A stretch of 7,946 nt of DNA from an uncultured Oscillibacter sp. (GCA_900551885.1 URXS01000083.1:1-7946); one strand, 5' to 3'; counted from the first letter of the stretch, positions 1-6,857 are shown. Made by a program: numbers and translations. The notes: generated by a model not told the origin, from the letters alone.

Positions 1-393
1 TACGTGCCGGCCGCCGCCCGTTGGCCCCTCGAGGTCCACGTGGCTCCGGTGCGCGACGTGCTCACCCTCGACCAGCTCAACGACGAAGAACGCTGGGACC
101 TCGCCTCCATGTACTCGCACCTCCTGAAGCGCGGCAACGCCTTCTTCGACAAGGGCGACGGCAAGGGCATGGACCTGCCATACATCGCCGCCTGGCACCA
201 GGCCCCGATCCACGACGCCCGCCGCGAGAACTACCGCCTGAACCTGCAGTTCTTCTCCTTCCGCCGCGCCGCCAACAAGATCAAGTACCTCGCCGGCTCC
301 GAATCCGGCATGGCCGCCTGGATCTCCGACACCACGCCGGAACTCATCGCCAAGCGCTTCCACGAGCTCGGCTCCATCGACATCGCCGACTGA
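1..393 (+). CDS. galT: Galactose-1-phosphate uridylyltransferase, family 1 (3' end only)
   Basis: This is the C-terminal 130 residues of a GalT whose start lies before the window. The enzyme transfers UMP from UDP-glucose to galactose-1-phosphate in the cytosolic Leloir pathway. The fragment shows family-1 signatures: WPLEVHVAP at residues 8-16, then LPYIAAWHQAP, YRLNLQFFS, and the near-terminal KYLAGSESGMAAWISDTTPE, which is typical of actinobacterial GalT. It ends in TGA followed at once by an in-frame TAG. All 10 arginine codons are CGC or CGT, as in strongly expressed bifidobacterial genes and unlike the CGG-rich genes further along. It sits 16 bases before galK, matching the galT-galK order of Bifidobacterium. 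A second, unrelated-subfamily GalT lies at 1648-3135, so this fragment probably belongs to another organism than the rest of the window. The product call is firm; the genus is inferred from remembered similarity. Confidence 0.9.
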   Translation, partial: YVPAAARWPLEVHVAPVRDVLTLDQLNDEERWDLASMYSHLLKRGNAFFDKGDGKGMDLPYIAAWHQAPIHDARRENYRLNLQFFSFRRAANKIKYLAGSESGMAAWISDTTPELIAKRFHELGSIDIAD

Positions 394-409
394 TAGAAAG
401 AAAACATCA

Positions 410-1630
410 ATGACTGCTGTTGAATTCATTGAGCCGCTGACCCATGAGGAAGGCGTCTCGCAAGCTACCAAGCTGTTCGTCGACACCTACGGCGCTGCGC
501 CCGAGGGCGTGTGGGCTGCTCCGGGCCGTGTGAACCTGATCGGTGAGCACACCGATTACAACGCCGGCCTGTGCCTGCCGATCGCTCTGCCGCACCGCAC
601 CTTCATCGCCCTGAAGCCGCGCGAAGACACCAAGGTTCGCGTCGTCTCCGGCGTGGCTCCCGACAAGGTCGCCGAAGCTGATCTCGATGGCCTCAAGGCC
701 CGTGGCGTGGACGGCTGGTCCGCCTACCCGACCGGTGTGGCCTGGGCGCTGCGTCAGGCTGGTTTCGACAAGGTCAAGGGCTTTGACGCCGCCTTCGTCT
801 CCTGCGTGCCGCTGGGCTCCGGCCTGAGCTCCTCCGCCGCCTTTGAGGTGCTGATCGGCACCATGCTCAGCGACCTCTTTTGGGAGGGCAAGTGTTCCGC
901 CGTGGAGATCGCCCAGATCGGACAGTACGCCGAGAACGTGTTCTTCGGCAAGCCCTGCGGCCTCATGGACCAGACCGCCTCTTCCGTGGGCGGCGTGGTG
1001 GCCATCGACTTTGCCGATACGGAGCACCCGGTGGTGGACAGCATCGCCCTGGACCTCCACGCCCAGGGGTACGCTCTGTGTATCCTGGACTCCGGCGCCG
1101 GCCACGCGGACCTGACCGGGGAGTACGCCGCCATCACCGATGAGCTGAAGGCCGTGTGCCGGTATTTTGACAAAGAAGTGCTCCGGGAAGTGCCGGAGGC
1201 GGACTTTATGGCCCATCTCCCCCAGGTGCGGCGCTCTGCCGGTGACCGGGGTGTGCTGCGGGCCCTCCACGTCTACGCCGAGAACCGGCGGGCGGCGGCT
1301 CAGGCCCAGGCCCTGCGGTCCGGGGACTTCGACGGTTTCCTGGCTCTGGTGCGGGAGTCCGGCCGGTCCTCCGCCATGTACTTACAGAACGTGGTGCCCA
1401 CCGGTAGCGTGGAGCACCAGGAGCTGATGGTAACGCTGGCCTTGTGCGAGGCCATTTTGAATGGCCGGGGCGCCGTCCGCGTCCACGGCGGCGGCTTCGG
1501 CGGCACCGCCCAGGCCTATGTGCCCCTGGACCTGCTGGAGGAATTCAAGACCCGGACCGAGGCGGTCCTGGGCCAGGGAAGCTGCCATGTGGTGACCATC
1601 CGCCCGGTGGGCGGCGTGCGCCTGGGCTGA
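410..1630 (+). CDS. galK: Galactokinase, hybrid of a Bifidobacterium-like N-terminus and a clostridial C-terminus
   Basis: GalK phosphorylates alpha-galactose with ATP to galactose-1-phosphate (GHMP kinase fold, cytosol). All signature motifs are present in 406 residues, a normal length: GRVNLIGEHTDY at 39-50 (R40, E46, H47, D49 at the sugar site), the ATP loop PLGSGLSSSAA at 134-144, the presumed catalytic Asp in CGLMDQ (D187), and GGGFGG at 360-365. However, residues 1-144 resemble Bifidobacterium GalK, whereas from F145 (FEVLIGTMLSDLF, IGQYAENVFFGKPCGLMDQ) the sequence is of the Firmicutes type. In Bifidobacterium I would expect the loop to be followed by MTCSTALAL-like sequence and a different Asp context. 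Arginine codons are 6 of 6 CGC/CGT before the loop and 12 of 16 CGG after it. The start has a weak A-rich site (GAAAG) 9 bases upstream, in bifidobacterial context. Whether this hybrid exists in a living cell is doubtful; an assembly chimera is the leading explanation. If real, activity is unpredictable because the crossover splits the N-terminal domain. Confidence 0.88.
   Translation: MTAVEFIEPLTHEEGVSQATKLFVDTYGAAPEGVWAAPGRVNLIGEHTDYNAGLCLPIALPHRTFIALKPREDTKVRVVSGVAPDKVAEADLDGLKARGVDGWSAYPTGVAWALRQAGFDKVKGFDAAFVSCVPLGSGLSSSAAFEVLIGTMLSDLFWEGKCSAVEIAQIGQYAENVFFGKPCGLMDQTASSVGGVVAIDFADTEHPVVDSIALDLHAQGYALCILDSGAGHADLTGEYAAITDELKAVCRYFDKEVLREVPEADFMAHLPQVRRSAGDRGVLRALHVYAENRRAAAQAQALRSGDFDGFLALVRESGRSSAMYLQNVVPTGSVEHQELMVTLALCEAILNGRGAVRVHGGGFGGTAQAYVPLDLLEEFKTRTEAVLGQGSCHVVTIRPVGGVRLG
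812..841 (+). other. Putative chimera junction within galK
   Basis: This 30-base stretch encodes LGSGLSSSAA, the most conserved nucleotide-binding loop of the GHMP kinases. Before it, the protein and codon usage look bifidobacterial; directly after it, at TTT (F145), they look clostridial. The reading frame is kept. The exact crossover cannot be placed inside the stretch, because both parents would encode nearly the same residues here, and a shared run of this length is enough to mislead a de Bruijn assembler. That both parents share these exact bases is inferred, not seen. Confidence 0.8.
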
Positions 1631-1647
1631 GAGAAGGGAGAGAGACG

Positions 1648-3135
1648 ATGATCGATCCATACATCGCGGCCCTGGTCCAGTATGCTGTGGACAAGGGGCT
1701 CATCGAGGAATGCGACCGCACCTGGGCGGAGAACCGGGTGCTGGGCGCCCTGGGCCTGAGCGAATATGAGCGCCCGGAGACCATCCCCTCCATGGAGCTG
1801 GAGGAGATTTTGAAGGCCCTGTTGGACGATGCCGAGGCCCGTGGGGTCATCTCCGGCGGCATCACGGAGCGGGACCTGCTGGACACGGAGCTGATGGGCA
1901 GGCTCACTCCCCGTCCCTCCCAGGTGATCGCCGAATTCAAAGAAAAACTGAAGGATTCCCCCAAGGCCGCCACCGACTGGTTCTATTGCCTCTGCCAGGA
2001 CACCGACTACATCCGCCGCTACCGCATCGCCAAGGACGTGAAGTGGGTCACCGCCACGGCCTACGGCGATCTGGATATCACCATCAACCTCTCCAAGCCG
2101 GAGAAGGACCCCCGCGCCATCGCCGCCGCCCGGACGGCGGCACAGAGCGGCTATCCCAAGTGCCAGCTCTGCCGGGAGAACGAGGGCTACGCCGGCCGCA
2201 TGAACCACCCGGCCCGGCAGAATCACCGCATCATCCCCGTTACCATTGACGGGCAAAGCTGGTTCTTCCAGTACAGTCCCTATGTCTACTACAACGAGCA
2301 CTGCATCGTCTTCAACGGCAAGCATGTCCCCATGAAGATCGACCGCTCCACCTTCCGCAAGCTCCTGGACTTCGTGGTCCAGTTCCCCCACTACTTCGTG
2401 GGCTCCAACGCGGACCTGCCCATTGTGGGCGGCTCCATTTTGAGCCACGACCACTTCCAGGGCGGACACTACACCTTCGCCATGGAGCGGGCGCCCATTG
2501 AAAAAACCGTCTCCTTCCCCGGCTTTGACGACGTGACCGCCGGCATCGTCAAGTGGCCCATGTCTGTCATCCGTCTGCGCTGCGCCGACGACAACCGCCT
2601 GGTGGACCTGGCGGAGAAGATCCTCGCCGCCTGGCGGGCCTACTCCGACCCGGACGCCGGCATCTACGCCGAGACCGGCGGCGAGCCCCACAACACCATC
2701 ACCCCCATCGCCCGGAAGCGGGACGGCCAGTACGAGCTGGACCTGGTGCTGCGGAACAACCTGACCACCGAGGAATATCCCCTGGGCGTGTTCCACCCCC
2801 ACCAGGAGCTCCACCACATCAAGAAGGAGAACATCGGATTGATCGAGGTCATGGGCCTGGCCGTACTGCCCTCCCGGCTGAAGGGAGAGCTGGCGCAACT
2901 GGCGCAGGTGCTGGTCTCCGGCGGGGACCTGAGAGCCGACGAGGCCATCGCCAAGCACGCCGACTGGGCGGAGGAATTGAAGACCCGCTATACCTTCACG
3001 GCGGAGAACGTCATGGATATTCTCCACACCGAGGTGGGCCATGTGTTTGCCCGGGTGCTGGAGGACGCCGGCGTCTACAAGTGCACTTCCGAGGGCCGGG
3101 AGGCCTTCCAGCGGTTCATCAACAGCGTGAAATAA
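1648..3135 (+). CDS. galT: UDP-glucose--hexose-1-phosphate uridylyltransferase, family 2 (Firmicutes type)
   Basis: This GalT converts galactose-1-phosphate and UDP-glucose to UDP-galactose and glucose-1-phosphate. The 495-residue length and layout match the family typical of Firmicutes (TIGR01239, galT_2), much longer than the roughly 350-420 residues of family 1. Visible marks are the DWFYCLCQDTDYIRRYRI block, an N-terminal-domain C172-x-x-C175 pair (KCQLCRENEGY), SHDHFQGGHYTFAMERAP at 266-283 with H267 and H269, and the C-terminal HPHQELHHIKKENIGLIEV from H383, a hallmark of the family. I chose ATG 1648 because AGAAGGGAGAG lies just upstream and the N-terminus (MIDPYIAALVQYAVDKGLI) is typical; the frame is open further upstream, but that part overlaps galK. 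It starts 17 bases after galK and is followed by galE after 13, so it is co-transcribed. Arginine codons mix CGG and CGC, in keeping with the clostridial part of the window. Confidence 0.95.
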   Translation: MIDPYIAALVQYAVDKGLIEECDRTWAENRVLGALGLSEYERPETIPSMELEEILKALLDDAEARGVISGGITERDLLDTELMGRLTPRPSQVIAEFKEKLKDSPKAATDWFYCLCQDTDYIRRYRIAKDVKWVTATAYGDLDITINLSKPEKDPRAIAAARTAAQSGYPKCQLCRENEGYAGRMNHPARQNHRIIPVTIDGQSWFFQYSPYVYYNEHCIVFNGKHVPMKIDRSTFRKLLDFVVQFPHYFVGSNADLPIVGGSILSHDHFQGGHYTFAMERAPIEKTVSFPGFDDVTAGIVKWPMSVIRLRCADDNRLVDLAEKILAAWRAYSDPDAGIYAETGGEPHNTITPIARKRDGQYELDLVLRNNLTTEEYPLGVFHPHQELHHIKKENIGLIEVMGLAVLPSRLKGELAQLAQVLVSGGDLRADEAIAKHADWAEELKTRYTFTAENVMDILHTEVGHVFARVLEDAGVYKCTSEGREAFQRFINSVK

Positions 3136-3140
3136 GGAGG
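3134..3140 (+). promoter_or_regulatory. Ribosome binding site of galE, overlapping the galT stop codon
   Basis: AAGGAGG is a full match to the anti-Shine-Dalgarno core and lies 8 bases before the galE ATG at 3149. Its first two bases are the last two of the galT TAA stop, so termination of galT and initiation of galE are probably coupled. Confidence 0.85.
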
Positions 3141-3148
3141 AGAACGAT

Positions 3149-4138
3149 ATGAAAACCATTCTTGTTGCCGGCGGAGCCGGGTACATCGGAAGCCACATGG
3201 TGGCTCTGCTCAAGGAGCGGGGCATTCACACCGTGGTGGCGGACAATCTGCGCACCGGCCACTGGCAGGCGGTGAAGGGCGGCGCCAAGCTGTATGTGGG
3301 CGACCTGCGGGACGCTGCCTTCCTGGACCGGATCTTCACGGAGAACGACATCGACGGCGTCATCAACTTCGCCGCCTTCTCCCTGGTGGGCGAGAGCGTC
3401 ACCGACCCCCTGAAGTACTACGGCAACAACGTGGCCGGGTCCCAGTCCATGCTGACCGCCATGAAGGACCATGGCGTCAAGCGCATCGTCTTCTCCTCCA
3501 CCGCCGCCACTTACGGCGAGCCGGAGAAGCAGCCCATTGAGGAGACTGACCGCACCGAGCCCACCAACCCCTACGGCGCCACAAAGCTGGCCATCGAGGG
3601 CATGCTGAAGTGGTGTGACCGGGCCTACGGCATCCAGTACGTGGCCCTGCGGTACTTCAACGCCGCCGGCGCCAACACCGACGCCGGCATCGGCGAGGAC
3701 CACAACCCCGAGTCCCACCTGATCCCCCTGGTGCTGAAGACCGCCCTGGGCCAGCGGGACCACATCGGCATCTTCGGCGACGACTATCCCACCGCTGACG
3801 GCACCTGCATCCGGGACTACATTCACGTCCGGGACCTGGTGGAGGCCCACCTGCTGGCTCTGGAGTACCTGGAAAAGGGCGGCGAGAGCGGCGTGTTCAA
3901 CCTGGGCAGCGGCGACGGCTACTCCGTCAAGGAGATCATCGATACCGCCCGGAAGGTCACCGGAAAGGAAATCCCCGCCGTGGTGGAGCCCCGGCGGGCC
4001 GGCGACCCCTCCGTGCTGATCGCCTCCAACCACAAGGCTGCCGAAGTCCTGGGATGGAAGCCCCAGCGGGGCCTGGAGCAGATCATTTCCGACGCCTGGG
4101 CCTGGCACTCCAGCCACCCCAACGGATACGAGGGCTGA
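3149..4138 (+). CDS. galE: UDP-glucose 4-epimerase
   Basis: GalE interconverts UDP-galactose and UDP-glucose using tightly bound NAD, closing the Leloir cycle and also supplying UDP-galactose for glycans. It is an extended short-chain dehydrogenase of 329 residues, close to the usual 330-340. The Rossmann motif GGAGYIGSH begins at residue 8 (G8-x-x-G11-x-x-G14). The catalytic YxxxK is Y142-GAT-K146, and the Ser/Thr partner falls in SSTAATYG, with T118 where E. coli has Ser124. Other family marks are FAAFSLVGESV, RYFNAAGA, the ESHLIPLVL segment and GTCIRDYIHVRDL. The ATG is set by a perfect AAGGAGG site 8 bases upstream. It lies between galT and galM with short gaps, so it is part of the gal operon. 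Nothing is truncated or missing. Confidence 0.96.
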   Translation: MKTILVAGGAGYIGSHMVALLKERGIHTVVADNLRTGHWQAVKGGAKLYVGDLRDAAFLDRIFTENDIDGVINFAAFSLVGESVTDPLKYYGNNVAGSQSMLTAMKDHGVKRIVFSSTAATYGEPEKQPIEETDRTEPTNPYGATKLAIEGMLKWCDRAYGIQYVALRYFNAAGANTDAGIGEDHNPESHLIPLVLKTALGQRDHIGIFGDDYPTADGTCIRDYIHVRDLVEAHLLALEYLEKGGESGVFNLGSGDGYSVKEIIDTARKVTGKEIPAVVEPRRAGDPSVLIASNHKAAEVLGWKPQRGLEQIISDAWAWHSSHPNGYEG

Positions 4139-4141
4139 GCC

Positions 4142-5158
4142 ATGTGCGAGACCACACCCTTCGGCACCCTGGAGGGGTTGGATATCCCCCTGATCCGCCT
4201 GCGGGAGGGAGACATCCAGGTGGAGCTGTTGCCCTTCGGGGCCGCCATCCGGGCCATCCGGGTGCCGGACCGGCAGGGCCGGACCACGGACATCTGCCTG
4301 GGCTATGACCAGGTGGAAAATTACCGGGACTATGACGCCTGCTTCGGCGGCACCATCGGCCGCTGCGCCAACCGCATCGGCGGCGCCGCCTTCACCCTGA
4401 ACGGCACCACCTATCACCTGACCGCCAACGAGGGGAAAAACCAGCTCCACGGCGGCAAGGTGGGCTTTCACAAGAAGCTCTGGCGCTTTACCTGCGCCCC
4501 CGGAGCCGTCACCTTCCTGCTGGATTCCCCCGACGGAGAAGAGGGTTTCCCCGGCAATCTCCATGTGGAGGTCACCTATGCCCTGGAGGGGGACACTCTG
4601 ACCGTGGATTATCGGGCCACCAGCGACGCCGACACGGTGGTGAACCTCACCAACCACGCCTATTTCAATCTGGCGGGCCACGACGGTGGACCGGTGACGG
4701 ACCACCACCTGACGGTCCACGCCGGCGCCTACACCCCCGCGGGGGCCGGCAACGTCCCCACCGGGGAGATCGCCCCGGTGGAGGGGACCCCTCTGGACCT
4801 GCGGACCGGCGCCGTTTTGGGCGACCGGCTGGGGGACGCTTTCCTGGCAGCCAGCCGGGGCTATGACCACAACTATGTGCTGGACCGGGGCGCCGCTACG
4901 GCGGCGGAGCTGTGGTGCCCCCGGACCGGCATCGGCCTGGAACTGTCCACATCTCTGCCCGGCATGCAGCTCTATACCGCGGGATTCCTGACGCAGCGGA
5001 CCGGCAAGTCCGGCACTGTCTACGGCCCCCACCACGCCGTGTGCCTGGAGCCCCAGTTCTTCCCCGACGCGGTGAACCATGATCACTTCCCCTCCCCCGT
5101 TCTCAAGGCGGGAGCGGAGTACCGTCAGACCATCCGGTACCGGTTTTTCGTCCGGTAA
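4142..5158 (+). CDS. galM: Aldose 1-epimerase (galactose mutarotase)
   Basis: GalM converts beta-D-galactose, the form released by beta-galactosidases, to the alpha anomer that galactokinase uses. The 338-residue protein shows the family motifs in order: GGTIGRCANRIGGAAF, NQLHGG (H103), NLTNHAYFNL with the presumed catalytic acid H172, RGYDHNYVL (D242, substrate contact), and CLEPQFFPDAVN with the presumed catalytic base E303. There is no signal peptide, so it acts in the cytosol. The ATG lies 3 bases after the galE stop and has only a weak GAGGG-like site inside galE, suggesting translational coupling. It is the last gene of the galK-galT-galE-galM operon; a strong terminator follows 52 bases after its stop. 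Confidence 0.94.
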   Translation: MCETTPFGTLEGLDIPLIRLREGDIQVELLPFGAAIRAIRVPDRQGRTTDICLGYDQVENYRDYDACFGGTIGRCANRIGGAAFTLNGTTYHLTANEGKNQLHGGKVGFHKKLWRFTCAPGAVTFLLDSPDGEEGFPGNLHVEVTYALEGDTLTVDYRATSDADTVVNLTNHAYFNLAGHDGGPVTDHHLTVHAGAYTPAGAGNVPTGEIAPVEGTPLDLRTGAVLGDRLGDAFLAASRGYDHNYVLDRGAATAAELWCPRTGIGLELSTSLPGMQLYTAGFLTQRTGKSGTVYGPHHAVCLEPQFFPDAVNHDHFPSPVLKAGAEYRQTIRYRFFVR

Positions 5159-5210
5159 GGCCGCGGTTTTCAATTGTGCGCGCATCCCCTTTGTGTGTGT
5201 AAAAATAGAG

Positions 5211-5250
5211 GCCAGCGCCCCCGCCGAAAGGTGGGGGCGCTGGCGTTTTT
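5211..5250. terminator. Strong intrinsic terminator between galM and the anti-sigma gene, probably bidirectional
   Basis: GCCAGCGCCCCCGCC (5211-5225) pairs with GGTGGGGGCGCTGGC (5230-5244) around a GAAA tetraloop: a 15-bp stem with a single G-U pair. On the plus strand GTTTTT follows at once, ending the gal operon. On the minus strand the hairpin is followed by CTCTATTTTT (from AAAAATAGAG at 5201-5210), so it can also end transcription of the convergent anti-sigma gene, whose stop codon overlaps the T-run. Confidence 0.92.
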
Positions 5251-6313
5251 ATGGGGCGTAGAAAACGCTGCTGAAGCCATACTCCGAAAGAGCGGCCAGC
5301 TGCTGCAGCGCTGCGGCGGAGGCGGCATAGTCTTTGACGCTCTCCGGGGCCTCCCAGTCCGTGCCCCGGTCGGCGTTATAGGCGCTGACCACGGCGGGGA
5401 GGGCGGCGTTGACCTCCTCCAGCGTGACGGTCTGGCTTTGGGCGATGCCGTCAGAGCGGAGATAGGTCCAATGGACCTCCTCCAGATTGCCGATCAGGGC
5501 CAGCAGCAGCGGAGAAAGGCGCTCCATTTCCGAATTGAGGGTCACGGCCAGGGAATCCGACATCCCCTCCGGCTGGCCGGTAAAGTCCAGGGTCAGGCCA
5601 TAGGGCTGGCTGGCGGTCTGGAGGCTTACGGTGTAACCGGACAGAATGCCGTCGCCGTACCAGCGGCCCAACTGCTGAAGCAGCGCGCCCACTGCGGAGT
5701 TGTCGCCGATATAGGGGGTCCGGGCCTCGTAGAGTGCCTGGACAGCAGAGGTGATGGTCTCACCGTCCTGCCAGATCAGCCGGTCGCAGAGATAGACCTC
5801 CTCCACGCCCTCCAGGGGTACGCCGATCTTGCCGTAGGCGCTGGGGTGGATGGGGGAGACGATCACCTCCCGGGCGGTAATATAGGCGGTGCCGTTTTCC
5901 ACCTCTGTGTTCCAGCCCCAGAAGGCGTTGGCGGAGACAGGGGAAGAGACCTCCACCCACAGGGTTTCCTCCTCGGTCCAGGTGCGGAGGACCACCATGG
6001 TCTCCGCCGAGGCGGGCGAGCCGATCACAAACACCATGGCGGCGAGGGCCCCCAGCAGTACCGCCAGGGTCAGCAGGATCGCCAGCGTCACCCGCAGCCA
6101 GCCCCGGCGCTTCACCTTTTTCAGATAGTCCACCTCTTTGGCCGTCTCCGTGGGCTCCGGCTCCGGTGCCCGCATGGCGGCAAGCCGGGCGGCGCAGTCC
6201 GGGCAGATGGCCAGGTGGGCCTCCACGGCCTGGTTGGTCTCCGGGGCCGTCAGTCCCTCGGCGTAGGCGGGCAGCAGGTCCCGCACCACGGCGCAGGTCA
6301 GATCATTTTTCAT
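5249..6313 (-). CDS. Membrane-anchored zinc-finger anti-sigma factor with DUF4825-like C-terminal domain
   Basis: This 354-residue protein probably binds and silences the ECF sigma factor encoded just upstream, releasing it on an envelope signal. The N-terminus carries a zf-HC2 / ZAS-type zinc site: C7, then H33-LAI-C37-PD-C40 (HxxxCxxC). A charged linker (DYLKKVKRR, 62-70) leads to one transmembrane helix at about 72-97, giving an N-in, C-out topology. The outer part contains ARTPYIGDNSAVGALLQQL and SQPYGLTLDF, which I recognise from memory as DUF4825; the ligand is unknown. I chose ATG 6313 over an in-frame GTG at 6322, because GGAGGTGA lies 5 bases before the ATG while the GTG sits inside that site. 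The gene overlaps the sigma gene by 11 bases. The anti-sigma role is inferred from architecture and neighbour; the DUF4825 call needs a profile search. Confidence 0.85.
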   Translation of the reverse strand: MKNDLTCAVVRDLLPAYAEGLTAPETNQAVEAHLAICPDCAARLAAMRAPEPEPTETAKEVDYLKKVKRRGWLRVTLAILLTLAVLLGALAAMVFVIGSPASAETMVVLRTWTEEETLWVEVSSPVSANAFWGWNTEVENGTAYITAREVIVSPIHPSAYGKIGVPLEGVEEVYLCDRLIWQDGETITSAVQALYEARTPYIGDNSAVGALLQQLGRWYGDGILSGYTVSLQTASQPYGLTLDFTGQPEGMSDSLAVTLNSEMERLSPLLLALIGNLEEVHWTYLRSDGIAQSQTVTLEEVNAALPAVVSAYNADRGTDWEAPESVKDYAASAAALQQLAALSEYGFSSVFYAP

Positions 6314-6794
6314 CGTTGTCACCTCCGGTTTTCAGCCGCTCCTTGCAGCGGTAAAAGGTCACCCGGGCCCAGGTCTCGGTTCGGCCCAATACCTCCCCGA
6401 TCTCCCGGAAGCTGAGGCCGCCGAAACTCCGCAGGTACACCACTTCCCGGCCCGGCTCCGGCAGGTCGTGGACCCGCCGGAGAAGGTCCAGCCGCCCGGT
6501 CTGGTCCAGAACCTCCTCTTCGGCGGAGGCCAGGGGCGGCAGGGCCGTCTCCTCCTCCGGCAACGGTTCCTCCCGGTGTGTTTTCCGGAGCTGTTGGTAG
6601 AACAGGTGCTTGGCGATCTGGCACAGCCAGGTGGAAACCTGGCAGGACCCGTCGAACCGGTGGATGGACCGGACCGCCTGGTAAAAGGTCTCCTGGGTCA
6701 GCTCCTCCGCTATGTGGGTATCGTGGCACAGGGAGAGGAGAAATTTGTACACCGTCGCGGCATGGCGGCGGTAGATTTCGTCCAGATCTTCCAC
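6303..6794 (-). CDS. ECF-type RNA polymerase sigma-70 family sigma factor
   Basis: This 163-residue protein would direct RNA polymerase to a stress or envelope regulon. It has only regions 2 and 4, as expected of ECF sigmas. Region 2 spans about residues 5-72, with AEELTQETFYQAVRSIHRF and VSTWLCQIAKHLFYQQLRK. An acidic, Pro-rich linker covers about 73-100. Region 4 is about 103-156, with LPEPGREVVYLRSFGGLSF leading into the helix-turn-helix FREIGEVLGRTETWARV. The start is GTG at 6794; no ATG lies near, and AGAAGGGAGGGAGA on the minus strand sits just upstream. The neighbouring anti-sigma gene overlaps its end, the usual sigma/anti-sigma pairing. A TGTAAC element about 50 bases upstream suggests autoregulation. 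Its targets other than itself cannot be told from this window. Confidence 0.92.
   Translation of the reverse strand: MEDLDEIYRRHAATVYKFLLSLCHDTHIAEELTQETFYQAVRSIHRFDGSCQVSTWLCQIAKHLFYQQLRKTHREEPLPEEETALPPLASAEEEVLDQTGRLDLLRRVHDLPEPGREVVYLRSFGGLSFREIGEVLGRTETWARVTFYRCKERLKTGGDNDEK
6319..6326 (-). promoter_or_regulatory. Ribosome binding site that sets the anti-sigma start, inside the sigma gene
   Basis: On the minus strand GGAGGTGA lies 5 bases before ATG 6313 and within the last codons of the sigma gene. It decides the start at 6313 rather than the GTG at 6322, and suggests that the two proteins are made in a coupled ratio. Confidence 0.75.
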
Positions 6795-6819
6795 GGCGGC
6801 TCTCCCTCCCTTCTGTCTA

Positions 6820-6848
6820 TCTATCCCCGGTGAGGACGGTTCGTTACA
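6820..6848 (-). promoter_or_regulatory. Possible ECF-type autoregulatory promoter of the sigma/anti-sigma pair
   Basis: Read on the minus strand, TGTAAC (6843-6848) is followed after 17 bases by GATAGA (6820-6825), 25 bases before the GTG start. TGTAAC is a common -35 class of Firmicutes ECF sigma factors, and autoregulation is the rule in this group. The -10 part does not match a strong consensus, and no sigma-A promoter is evident here. The element sits right behind the HAD terminator, so the operon needs its own promoter in this short gap. Confidence 0.4.
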
Positions 6849-6857
6849 CCGACGGAG

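Noticed and set aside
410..1630. galK as a pseudogene or frameshifted gene
   Set aside because: The frame is continuous, the length is normal and every catalytic motif is present. The oddity is mixed ancestry, not breakage.
1444..1647. In-frame extension of the family-2 galT upstream to 1444
   Set aside because: The extra residues are an Arg/Pro/Gly-rich reading of galK DNA. The ribosome site and typical N-terminus fall at 1648.
1516..3225. Minus-strand open frame of 569 codons opposite the family-2 galT
   Set aside because: It is the antisense of a gene with full family signatures. Its composition follows from third-position GC bias, and no domain is recognisable.
3119..5185. Long minus-strand open frame of 688 codons opposite galE and galM
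   Set aside because: It is an antisense shadow of two clearly recognised genes in GC-rich DNA. The translation is Gly/Val/His-rich and low in complexity, with no family motif, and it lies opposite genes with good ribosome sites.
5249..6322. Anti-sigma start at GTG 6322
   Set aside because: The GTG is embedded in the GGAGGTGA ribosome site that serves ATG 6313 with ideal spacing.
5174..6415. Plus-strand open frame of 413 codons opposite the anti-sigma gene
   Set aside because: It runs through the terminator hairpin, has Gly/His/Gln-rich composition without motifs, and is the shadow of the zinc-finger anti-sigma protein.
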